This document shows positions 56,712 to 64,000 of a stretch of DNA of 64,000 bases, piece after piece. A model generated the notes under the pieces. It saw only the letters and a list, made by a program, of their open reading frames with translations. It made no database searches and was not told where the DNA came from. Each line of letters opens with the position of its first letter. Position 1 is the first letter of the stretch. This DNA is from Paracoccus aestuarii (GTDB lineage: Bacteria; Pseudomonadota; Alphaproteobacteria; Rhodobacterales; Rhodobacteraceae), in the NCBI RefSeq assembly GCF_028553885.1, contig NZ_CP067169.1, positions 1,073,501 to 1,137,500 of the forward strand. The letters are read 5' to 3'. Made by a program: the position numbers and the translations under genes.

Positions 56712-57749
56712 TCAACCTGCTTTGGCAGAGCCGCCCGAGCGCTTGCGGCGCTGCCGGTTCCTTGCGCGGCGGGCGTCCTGCCGCGCACTGCGCCGGGCGA
56801 GCTTCGCCCCGCGCTTTGCCAGCGATCTGACCCGCAGCTCGATGTCGTCGAGCAGCGCCATGATCTCCGGCTCGATGCTGGCGCAGTAGAGTTCCGAGAG
56901 AACACGAACCTCGCCCTCGAACTCTGCCCGATCGAGAACGGCATCGGGAAAGTGCCTGCGCAGGGTCACGTGCAGCCGCTTCTCGTAGCAGATTGCCTGG
57001 TGACCTGTTGGCACCGGGATCACCCGGAGCAGTTCGGCATTCTGTTCGAGATCCGTGACGAGCTGATAACGCAGCCTCGAGGCAGGGTTGCGAGAAAATC
57101 CCGCTTTGATGGCGATCCGGCCGCTGCGCAGGATGAAGCGCATCAGGTAGATGAAGCTGGGATCGTTCGTCCACGTGTCGCTGCAGGCGTGGCAGGTGAA
57201 ACGGCCCGTCTGCATGTTCACGATCGCAACCCGCTGCGTGTGCCCGCATTCGTGACGATACAGCCGATAGTTTCGATCACCCTTGGGATCAGGGTCCAGC
57301 AGCGTCCAGCCGCGGCCGCGCGCTTCGGATTCGAGTCGCGCCTCGAGGCATTCGTCGCAGCGGATTTCCGTCTGCCCGGATCTGACGCGCTCAAGGAACT
57401 CCTGCTGTCGGCTCGTCTCGTGCCCGCAGCGCAGCCGGATCCGGAAGTCGTGCGATCCGTTCGCCTCGATGAAGGTGACGCCAGCATCGAAACACAGGCG
57501 CTTGCGCCGGTCCTCAAGGCAATGCGGGCAGCGCGGCGTGCCTGTGCGCAGGACGAAGACCTTGGAGACCATGCGGCCGCCGCATGCGCAGCAACGCAAG
57601 AGGAGATGGTTCTTGTCGATCACGCGTGCGACGATCTCATAGCCCGTCTCGTCGGCCCGATCGTGCCAATGGTCCGGGATGTCCCGGTCATAGATCGGAT
57701 GGTCGTCCTCGCCGCCGGGGTCGGTCGCGTCAAAATCGTCAAAGGACAT
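56712..57749 (-). CDS. Zinc-finger repeat protein with GIY-YIG-like nuclease domain
   Basis: 345 residues. The first 200 hold three similar units of about 50 residues, each with a Cys/His knuckle: CCACGG...CPHC, CGHETS...CDEC, CGHTQR...CHAC. Then FIYLMRFILRSGRIAIKAGFSRNPASRLRYQL and ICYEKRLHVTLRRHF follow the T5orf172/Mug113 branch of GIY-YIG domains (Arg and Glu retained). A very basic tail (ARRSARQDARRARNRQRRKR) may bind nucleic acid. GGGAGG ribosome site before the ATG at 57749. Lies 47 bases upstream of the M41 gene on the same strand. Confidence 0.75.
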   Translation of the reverse strand: MSFDDFDATDPGGEDDHPIYDRDIPDHWHDRADETGYEIVARVIDKNHLLLRCCACGGRMVSKVFVLRTGTPRCPHCLEDRRKRLCFDAGVTFIEANGSHDFRIRLRCGHETSRQQEFLERVRSGQTEIRCDECLEARLESEARGRGWTLLDPDPKGDRNYRLYRHECGHTQRVAIVNMQTGRFTCHACSDTWTNDPSFIYLMRFILRSGRIAIKAGFSRNPASRLRYQLVTDLEQNAELLRVIPVPTGHQAICYEKRLHVTLRRHFPDAVLDRAEFEGEVRVLSELYCASIEPEIMALLDDIELRVRSLAKRGAKLARRSARQDARRARNRQRRKRSGGSAKAG

Positions 57750-57902
57750 GTGTGGTCCTCCCGTTCGGGTTTGCGAAATGGAAAAGGACAGCCGGGCAGC
57801 GCGCCGCGCCTTGGCGATGGACGCCAAGGCGTCAGGCAGCACGGCATGCAGCCCGCGCGGGCGCGGGGGATCAGCCTGGGCTGTCAGCGGTCAGGGAAGG
57901 TA

Positions 57903-58406
57903 TCAGGCCGCGAGCGGCTCGGCTTCGAGCGCGGCACCCTCGGTGCGAGAGCGGGACAGCCGCGCCATCAGGGCGATGCGGCGCTCTGCTGCAACGAGCA
58001 TCTTGCGGACCTCAGCGACCGCAGGCCCGTTGCCCGACACGACGAAGAACGGTGCGAGATCGCGCTTCAGCTTCTCGTAGTGGGTGAAGGCCGAGGCGCG
58101 GTCCTCGCGCACCAGCGTCGCCACCAGCAACGTCATCCGGCGCAGAGGCACATCGAGAGGGTCAGCCGGGGTGGCTTCGGTCATGGCGAGCAATGCGTCA
58201 TGAAAGCCCGGCAGGGCCTCCTCGACCCGGGCCTGGGCCCGCCCGTGACGGGGATCGGTGGGCCCGGTCCATGCCAGGATACGCTCGGCGGTGATGTGCT
58301 CGCCCCAGGCGTTCAGCAGGGCAATGAACTGCCGACCGTAGGGAGTAACCGCCCAGATAGGCGCTTTCGCCGCGCAGGGCGCGGTGCTAGAGGTCTCGGT
58401 AGCCAT
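57903..58406 (-). CDS. Hypothetical protein at the head of the island operon
   Basis: 167 residues, not recognised; predicted mostly helical (WAVTPYGRQFIALLNAWGEHITAERILAW; VRKMLVAAERRIALMARLSRSR). ATG at 58406. It is the first gene downstream (minus strand) of the AT-rich repeat region, so its promoter probably lies there, and it leads the series to the GIY-YIG and M41 genes. Confidence 0.65.
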   Translation of the reverse strand: MATETSSTAPCAAKAPIWAVTPYGRQFIALLNAWGEHITAERILAWTGPTDPRHGRAQARVEEALPGFHDALLAMTEATPADPLDVPLRRMTLLVATLVREDRASAFTHYEKLKRDLAPFFVVSGNGPAVAEVRKMLVAAERRIALMARLSRSRTEGAALEAEPLAA

Positions 58407-58769
58407 GTCAGTCTCCACACAGATTGGCAGGTTAGGGCCTTGGCGGGGAGGTGAGATGCCCTGCCGAGGCCTGCCCGGCATGTGCCGCAGCATGAGGTGA
58501 GTCTGACGGCCGCGAATCACCGTGTCAACAGGTCATCTGAGATAACATTTTCGTTACTGATTGAGCGATCTTCCCTCATCGACGCGATCTGCTGTGCCCT
58601 TCCTCCCGTCGAGACGGATGCCCCGACCTTCGAGCCCGACTGGAAATCCGGTAAGAGAATTGCCCGACCGGCGCCCCGCGCGATGACCGCCACGGCCCGA
58701 CATTCAATGGCTGAAATCCTCTAAGCAACTGATTTTGAATTAATAATTCTATTCGCCCCCGGTGTATCG

Positions 58770-59000
58770 GCCGTTACGCTGGCGTTACGCTCTTCGATAC
58801 GCTCAAGCTATTGAAGTTAAAGAAATAAATGTATTGTGTAACAGCGTAACATATATACATACATACCCGCCTACACATACGCGCATGCATACGCACATAC
58901 GGGCACATAAATACATTCTCCCCCGGCGTTACAGGCGTTACGCCGTTACAGCATTGAATTAAGACAGCTATTTCGTAACAGCGCCCGTTACCCCCGTTAC
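58770..59000. repeat. GTTAC/GTAAC iteron-like cluster
   Basis: Units GCCGTTACGC, GGCGTTACGC (11-base period, 58770-58790), GTGTAAC-AGCGTAAC (58836-58850), GCGTTACAG-GCGTTACGC-CGTTACAGC (58926-58950, 9-base period), CGTAACAGCG (58973), and CCGTTAC twice (58985-59000). Both orientations occur around an A+T-rich centre. Confidence 0.65.
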
Positions 59001-59007
59001 GCTGGCA

Positions 59008-59016
59008 CTATCCACA
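59008..59016 (+). promoter_or_regulatory. DnaA box beside the GTTAC cluster
   Basis: CTATCCACA, one mismatch to TTATCCACA, eight bases after the last GTTAC unit. Confidence 0.45.
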
Positions 59017-59424
59017 ATGTTGAGATCCGGGCGGGTTTCGCGTTTCACGCCGAGCGGCTAATCTCTCCAGGACGGCAGATCGCTGGACTTTGACGGGTGC
59101 ATGGCAGGTTGATCGCGCTGGTCAGCGCCAGGGCGAGATTGAAAGAACGGGAGGCGGGATATGGGTTTTCAGGAGGAGGTCTTTGCCACGAGCGCGACCC
59201 TGCGGCGGCCGACTTCCTGCGCCCGCCGCCCTATTGGTCAGTTCAGTCCCGTGCTGCTCCACCTGCCCACCATCGGGGTTGGCGAGGCCCTCGGGCCTAG
59301 CGCTGTGTGGGGCGAAGGGCACTGGGCCGCGATCCGCCATTTGGGGCGCAAGACCTCCAACGCCAGCCGCTCCGATGCCCTGGCATCTGATGCGACGCCC
59401 AGCTCTACGCGCAAGACCGGCTCC

Positions 59425-59696
59425 AGCGCACGCCTCCGGTTCGAGATCGCAGGAATCGCTCGCCCGAGCCTCGATCAGCTCCACGAGCCAGCGCCTGGAA
59501 CGAGCAGAGGCGCCGGAGGCAGTCCGGACACCCGTCAGCGGGTCGCCACCTTGGCAGGCTGGGTGAGATTGTCAGCATCCGCCTGCCGCCGCCGGGGCCG
59601 GAATGCCAAGCCGGTGGCGCTCGATCTCTCCGGAGCCGACTGCAACCGTCGCGAGGCATTCATCGCAGGCGGGAGCACGTCGCCAACCGCGTGGGC
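59425..59696 (-). pseudogene. imuA remnant (C-terminal third)
   Basis: Minus-strand sequence translating to ASRRLQSAP..., RRRQADADNLTQPAKVATR, RVSGLPPAPLLVPG and RWLVELIEARA parallels the ImuA copy at 61801 (ASRRLHLAAKG, RRQADASDFGQPTAAMTR, RVSELPSAPLPVPG, RWLVELIRARA). A TGA replaces the Trp codon after ATR, and a frameshifting deletion follows LLVPG. Identity to the other copy is only moderate, so this is a vestige of a different imuA, not a recent duplication. Confidence 0.75.
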
Positions 59697-59702
59697 TATC
59701 CC

Positions 59703-60847
59703 TCACCCGCCCGCCGCGATCGCCAGCCCGTCGGCAACGGCCGTGAAGACCTCGCTGGTCTCGTGCTGCGCTTCCGGGAACAGCCCGTGCATGGCGCGGG
59801 ACACCGTCGCCATCAGGCTGGAGCCTCCGACATGGATCACCGTCTCCACCTGCGCGGCGTCCAGATCGGCCAGACGCAGCGTCTCGCGGGCGCCCTCGGC
59901 CAGTGCCTCGGCATGGCGGCCGAGGCTCTCGGCCAGGGCCTCGGCCGAAAGCGGCACGGCGAGGTCCGCCTCCAGCGGGTCCAGCAGGATCGACGCCGCA
60001 TCGCCCGCATTGGCGGCGATCTTGCCCCGCTCGACGGCGAAGCTCAGATCGTGGCCCAGCTCGTCCTGGAGCGCGCGCGCCAGGCGCGCCAGCTTCTCGG
60101 GCTCATGGGCCAGGCGCAGCATCTCGGCCACCATCCGGCGGTTCTGCGGCGTGTAGAGGAACGGGATCTTCTCCCATGTGGCCAGGTCGTTGAAGATCGC
60201 GTTCGGCACCGGCGAGGCGCCCGGCCCCATCACCTTGCGCAATTCGCTGCCCTTGCCCAGAAGCGGCATCACCCGGTCGATGCTGATCGCGCGGTCGAAA
60301 TCCGTGCCGCCGATGCGGACGCCGTGATTGGCGAGGATCTCGACCCCGCCATGACCCGCGCGGAACAGCGAGAAATCCGACGTGCCGCCGCCGACATCGA
60401 CGATGAGGCCGACCGAACCCGGCCGCAGCGCGCCGCTGGCGATGGCGGCGGCCTCGGGCTCGGGCATGAAGGCGACCTCGCGGAACCCCGCAGCCAGATA
60501 GCAGGCGCGCATCCCCGCCTCGGCCTCGGCCCGCGCCTTCACCTCGGCCAGGAAACGGGCGATGATGTCGACGAAGGTGACGCGCTCGTTCAGGATCTGG
60601 CGGCGCTCATGCATGAGCGAGGTGCCCAGCACCCGCTTAAGCGCCCCTCGGCGCCCTCCAGCAGCGCCTGGTTGGCGGGCTCGCCGATCAGCATGCGGCG
60701 GCTGTCCTGGTCGAAGAAGAAGGTGGTCGGCATGGTCGCCCGCCCCGGCGCCAGCGGGACCAGATGCGGCCGCCCGTCGCGCAGATAGCCGGCGGCCGTG
60801 TTCGACGTGCCGAAATCGATCCCGAGCCCGGGGGCCTCTTGCGCCAT
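59703..60847 (-). pseudogene. Hsp70-family (YegD-like) protein, frameshifted
   Basis: Starts MAQEAPGLGIDFGTSNTAAGYLRDG with the actin-fold phosphate-1 loop. Near 60638-60646 the frame changes: upstream ends GEPANQALLEGAEGR, downstream continues ALKRVLGTSLMHERRQ in another frame, with a few residues missing compared with YegD. The rest is intact (LIVDVGGGTSDFSLFRAG; ETVIHVGGSSLMATVSRAM; SEVFTAVADGLAIAAGG). The lesion lies outside any homopolymer, so it is a real deletion rather than a read error. Confidence 0.8.
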
Positions 60848-60924
60848 GCTCTCGCTTCCTCTGAACGGTAGGGCCGGGGTGAGTAGAGGGCGCGGCCCGG
60901 CCTGTCAAGCCGGGGTGGCGGGTG

Positions 60925-61545
60925 TCACAGAGGCCCGTCCACCAGCGCCAACGCCCCGTCCGGCAGAGGCCGCTGCAGCTCCTCGGCCCGGATGCCGTCC
61001 AGCCAGGCCCGCCATTCGTCGGGCCGGGTCAGGATCACCGGCATGGCCTTCGGATGGATGCGGCCAACCTCGGCATTGGGCGAGCAGGTCAGGAAGGCAA
61101 AGAGGTCGTCCACCGTCTCGCCATCCTTGACCTTGCGGAGCGAGGTCCAGCCCCGCGTCTCGATCCCCGCGAAGAACATCGTGGTCTCCGCGTCGGTCGG
61201 CGCGAACCATTGCACCCCCTGCCTCTTTCCACGCGGCTCCGAGAAGCTCGTCACCGGCACCAGGCAGCGATGGTCGCGCGCAAGCCAGCGGTGCCAATGC
61301 GGAGAGGAAAGGTTGCGCACATTCGTCACCCCCGGATCCCGGGCGGTCTTCAGGACCGATGGCGGTGACGGCATGCCCCACCGCGCCTTGACCAGCTCCG
61401 GCCCGTCCTCGCCATGGCGGATGATCGGCGCCAGCTGGTCGGGATAGACGCTGCCCGGCGCGACATTGCCCGCCCGGTCGGTCAGCCCCTCGACGAGGCG
61501 GATCATCGCCTCCTGCGTGCTCGTGACATTGTAGAGATTGCAGAT
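60925..61545 (-). CDS. SRAP (SOS response-associated peptidase) with non-ATG apparent start
   Basis: HMCES/YedK-type protein that cross-links to abasic sites in single-stranded DNA. From 61545 it reads (I)CNLYNVTSTQEAMIRLVEGL; the family starts M-C with Cys2 as catalytic nucleophile, so the start codon position holds ATC instead of ATG. An AGGAGG lies eight bases upstream at the right distance. The downstream ATG at 61504-61506 would omit Cys2. NVRNLSSPHWHRW, PVTSFSEPRG and HPKAMPVIL are other family motifs. Either ATC is used, or the gene has lost its start. Confidence 0.75.
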   Translation of the reverse strand: MCNLYNVTSTQEAMIRLVEGLTDRAGNVAPGSVYPDQLAPIIRHGEDGPELVKARWGMPSPPSVLKTARDPGVTNVRNLSSPHWHRWLARDHRCLVPVTSFSEPRGKRQGVQWFAPTDAETTMFFAGIETRGWTSLRKVKDGETVDDLFAFLTCSPNAEVGRIHPKAMPVILTRPDEWRAWLDGIRAEELQRPLPDGALALVDGPL

Positions 61546-61743
61546 CGCCCGGCCCTCCTGCTGCTGTGCCCGATCTTCTGCCCGGCCTGCCCCGGGGTCA
61601 ATGACTTGGCTTGGAAAGGGGGCGCATCGGCGGCCGGCGACTTATCCCCCGATTTGAATCCCGCCTTTCCAGAGCCTTGCAGGCGGGGCGGCAAATCGCC
61701 CGCCCGGATCGCCTCCGCCGTGGTTGACAGGACGGGATGGCGA

Positions 61744-61758
61744 GAACAAAACAGGAAC
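61744..61758. promoter_or_regulatory. LexA box upstream of imuA
   Basis: GAAC-N7-GAAC, the exact alphaproteobacterial LexA site, 43 bases before the imuA start and in the region shared with the divergent SRAP gene. Confidence 0.8.
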
Positions 61759-61800
61759 TAACGGAACCCACCTACACCCGAGTCGCAGGAGCCCGCACCC

Positions 61801-62551
61801 ATGCCCGTCGCCCATCCCGCCCTGGCCGACCTGCGCGCCCGGATCGGAGAGATCGACGGCTCGGGGTCGCGCCAGCACGGCGTCCTGCCCTTCGGCCTGC
61901 CGGAGCTGGACCGGCGGCTGCCGCAGGGCGGGCTGGCGCGCGGGGCGCTGCACGAGGTGGCGGGCGGTGGCCACGGCGCCGTGGATGGCGCGGCGGCGGC
62001 CTGCTTCGTGGCGGGCATTGCCGCACGGTGCCAGGGCCAGGTCCTCTGGTGCGTCAGCCGGGCGGATCTCTTCGCGCCGGGCCTCGCACAGATGCCTGCC
62101 GCCCGGGCGGGTCATCCATGTCGAGGCGGGCGACGATGTCTCGGTCCTGGCCGCGATGGAGGAAGGGCTGCGCCATGGCGGCCTCGGCGCGGTGGTGGGC
62201 GATGTGGCGCGGCTGTCGATGACCGCCTCGCGCCGCCTGCACCTGGCGGCCAAGGGCACGGGCACGATCGGCATCGCGCTCAGACGCTGGCGCAGGCAGG
62301 CCGATGCCAGCGATTTCGGACAGCCGACGGCGGCCATGACGCGCTGGCGGGTCTCGGAACTGCCCTCGGCGCCGCTGCCCGTGCCGGGGATCGGCCGGGC
62401 GCGCTGGCTGGTGGAGCTGATCCGGGCGCGGGCGGGCGAATCCTTCGATCTGGAACTGGAGGCATGCGATGGCACGGGTCATCTCGGTCTTCCTGCCGCT
62501 CTGGCCGATCGACCGGCGACAGCGGCAGGCGGGCACCGCGCCTTCGGCTGA
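61801..62551 (+). pseudogene. imuA: ImuA, frameshifted SOS mutagenesis factor
   Basis: RecA-like accessory protein of the ImuA-ImuB-DnaE2 mutasome. The first frame gives LPFGLPELDRRLPQGGLARGALHEVAGGG...LWCVSRADLFAPGLAQ; from about 62090-62096 the sequence continues in the +1 frame (LPPGRVIHVEAGDDVSVLAAMEEGL) to the end at 62551. Two missing bases or one extra explain it. Without repair only a truncated ImuA is made. The 3' end overlaps imuB, which is the usual arrangement. Confidence 0.82.
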
Positions 62552-64000
62552 GGGGCCGCTGATCATCGCGGGCCGGGCGGGCAGCAGGCGGGTCGTCACC
62601 GCCGCCTGTCCCGCCGCGCAGGATCTTGGCCTGCGCCCCGGCATGGCCGTCGCACGCGCCCAGGCGCTGGTGCCGGATCTGCGGATCGAACCCGATGACG
62701 GGGCGGCGGATGCCCGGGCGCTCGAGCGGCTGGCGCTCTGGCTCCTGCAGCGGGTCGCGCCCATCGTCGCGGTCGATCCGCCGGACGGGATCGTCATCGA
62801 CTCGACCGGCGCCGATCATCTCCATGGCGGCGAGGCCCCGATGCTCGAGGCGCTGGCAGGCAAGCTGGCCCTGTCGGGGATCACTGCGCGGCTGGCCATC
62901 GCCGACAGCTGGGGCGCAGCCCATGCGCTGGCACGATGGGGGGCCGGGACCGTCACCATCGTCCCGCCCGGCGGCGCGGACGCGGCTCTGGCACCTTTGC
63001 CCCTTGAGGCATTGCGCCTGCCCGCCGCCATGGCGGCCGGTCTGCGGGTCCTGGGCTTTGCGAGCATCGGTGACCTGATGGACCAACCGCGCGCGCCCCT
63101 GACGCGGCGCTTCGGCGATCTGCTCTGCCGCAGGCTCGACCAGGCGCGCGGGTATGTCCGCAAGCCCATCGCGCCCCTGCGCCCAGAAGGCCTGATCGAG
63201 ATCCGCCGCGGCTTCGCCGAACCCATCGCCGCGCCCGAGACCATCGCCCGCAATATCGGCAAGCTGGTGGTCCGGCTCTGCGGCGCGCTGGCCGCCAAGG
63301 GTCTGGGAGCGCGGCGGCTGGACCTGCTCTGCTCGCGCATCGACAACCGAACCGAGACGCTGCGCGTGGGTCTGGCCGTCCCGCAGCGCGACCCGGCGCG
63401 GCTGACGCGGCTTCTCTGCGACCGGATCGTCACGCTCGATCCCGGCCTCGGGATCGAGATCATGACCCTGACCGCCACCATCGCCGAGCCCCTGTCGCCC
63501 CGCCAGGCCAGCACGCTGCTGAACGAGGGCGCGCCGGACCTGTCGGGCCTGATCGACACGCTGTCGAACCGGCTGGGGCCGCGCGCGGTCTTCCGCTTCG
63601 CGCCCGTGGCCAGCGAGGTGCCCGAGCGCGCGACGATCCGCATCCCGCCCCTTGCGGAGCCCACGCCCGTCGCGCCCGATCTCGGGGCCTGGCCCAATCA
63701 CTGGCCGCGTCCCGCCCGCCTGCTGCCCCGGCCCGAGCCGATCGAGACGATGGCGCTGCTGCCTGACCATCCGCCCCGCTGGATCCTCTGGCGCGGCATC
63801 CGCCGCCATGTGCAATGCGCCGACGGGCCCGAGCGCATCTTCGGCGAATGGTGGAAGCGCGAAGCCGAGGCCCAGGCCGTGCGCGACTATTTCCGCATCG
63901 AGGACGAGACCGGCGCGCGCTACTGGATCTTCCGCCAGGGCGATGGCGAGGACAGTGCCACCGGATCCCATCGCTGGTTCCTGCACGGGGTCTTCGGATG
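62469..64000 (+). CDS. imuB: ImuB, Y-family polymerase-like protein (3' end at window edge)
   Basis: 510 residues in the window, beginning MARVISVFLPLWPIDRRQRQ. The body follows the Y-family fold (LGLRPGMAVARAQALVPDLRIEPDD; IDSTGADHLHGGE; GFASIGDLMDQPRAPLTRRFG), without the full acidic triad, as in ImuB proteins that act as a beta-clamp-binding hub rather than a polymerase. The last bases read GTC TTC GGA TG, matching the usual '...LHGLFG-stop' end, so only the final base of the stop may be missing. dnaE2 would be expected next. Confidence 0.9.
   Translation, partial: MARVISVFLPLWPIDRRQRQAGTAPSAEGPLIIAGRAGSRRVVTAACPAAQDLGLRPGMAVARAQALVPDLRIEPDDGAADARALERLALWLLQRVAPIVAVDPPDGIVIDSTGADHLHGGEAPMLEALAGKLALSGITARLAIADSWGAAHALARWGAGTVTIVPPGGADAALAPLPLEALRLPAAMAAGLRVLGFASIGDLMDQPRAPLTRRFGDLLCRRLDQARGYVRKPIAPLRPEGLIEIRRGFAEPIAAPETIARNIGKLVVRLCGALAAKGLGARRLDLLCSRIDNRTETLRVGLAVPQRDPARLTRLLCDRIVTLDPGLGIEIMTLTATIAEPLSPRQASTLLNEGAPDLSGLIDTLSNRLGPRAVFRFAPVASEVPERATIRIPPLAEPTPVAPDLGAWPNHWPRPARLLPRPEPIETMALLPDHPPRWILWRGIRRHVQCADGPERIFGEWWKREAEAQAVRDYFRIEDETGARYWIFRQGDGEDSATGSHRWFLHGVFG

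Larger units (their letters stand above)
58407..59424. other. Gene-free AT-rich region with GTTAC repeats (origin-like)
   Basis: About 1 kb with no supportable gene. 58520-58960 is far richer in A+T than the rest of the window and includes a stretch of ATAC/CATA short repeats (58850-58915). GTTAC or its complement occurs about ten times between 58773 and 59000. 59020-59424 returns to normal composition; a 331-codon + strand frame starting at 59161 runs over the imuA remnant and is not believed. Confidence 0.6.

Noticed and set aside
56665..57249. N-terminal extension of the M41 protease to 918 residues
   Set aside because: The extension overlaps the GIY-YIG gene in a different frame and is Arg/Gly/Pro-rich; a good ribosome site precedes the ATG at 56664.
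58482..58962. Two small + strand frames (80 and 66 codons) in the AT-rich region
   Set aside because: No ribosome sites, the second simply translates the ATAC repeats, and codon use is unlike neighbouring genes.
58770..59000. CRISPR array
   Set aside because: Units are 5-10 bases in both orientations with no uniform spacers and no cas genes; this is an iteron-like pattern.
59161..60156. 331-codon + strand frame with a plausible GGGAGG site
   Set aside because: It runs antisense through the imuA remnant and the Hsp70-family gene, both supported by homology; only the first 80 codons lack an alternative explanation and they match nothing I recognise.

Overview
The window is high-GC DNA from an alphaproteobacterium of the Rhodobacteraceae, most likely Paracoccus or a close relative. 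The signs are the divergent phaZ / phaC-phaP-phaR polyhydroxybutyrate locus with PhaR-type palindromes, Rhodobacterales-type small proteins (the Met-rich 'antifreeze-like' protein and the 47-residue peptide beside gap), GAAC-N7-GAAC LexA boxes, GGAAC-N16/17-(C/G)GTT stress promoters, and many ATGA-overlapping gene pairs. The species call is inference; no rRNA is present.

Layout. 1-5.8 kb: a valine/branched-chain catabolism block (3-hydroxyisobutyryl-CoA hydrolase, acyl-CoA dehydrogenase, mmsA) interrupted by a YbdK-type carboxylate-amine ligase, with a divergent LysR regulator. 5.9-13.1 kb: CBS protein, coaD, a frameshifted DUF2189 gene, FAH-family hydrolase, bactofilin + M23 peptidase, a ScfR/RamB-type regulator and a Bcr/CflA transporter. 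13.2-14.9 kb: a dead IS1182-family element with visible terminal inverted repeats. 15-33.6 kb: core chromosome (DUF486, dnaB, pyrE-pyrC, SDR, gap, orphan fliG, purB, YihY, SMR, a MotA/MotB-like pair, chaC, DUF2125, tyrA-hisC, rpsD). 33.7-37.8 kb: ROK repressor divergent from a frcBCA-type sugar ABC transporter. 37.9-46.3 kb: second Bcr/CflA transporter, DsbA-like protein, acyl-CoA synthetase, cspA, thrS, MFS protein, hydrolase, PNPOx-like protein. 46.4-51.2 kb: the PHB locus.

From a tRNA-Ser gene at 51.25 kb onward the sequence looks like a mobile island: relaxase, MobC-like protein, AlpA-like regulator, a soluble FtsH-like AAA+/M41 protease, a zinc-finger protein with a GIY-YIG-like domain, two orphan proteins, and an AT-rich intergenic region with about ten GTTAC/GTAAC motifs beside a near-consensus DnaA box, resembling a replication origin. 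Beyond it (59.4-64 kb) is a partly decayed DNA-damage module: an imuA remnant, a frameshifted Hsp70-family gene, an SRAP gene whose apparent start codon is ATC, a frameshifted imuA under a perfect LexA box, and imuB running off the window end.

What stands out: the M41 protease + GIY-YIG pair in a mobilizable island; the origin-like GTTAC array; a well-formed gene nested out of frame inside the relaxase ORF; several lesions clustered in the SOS region; PhaR palindromes placed exactly in the phaP -35/-10 spacer; a set of EcfG-type promoters; and four copies of a GC-rich hairpin repeat filling intergenic gaps. No CRISPR array was seen.
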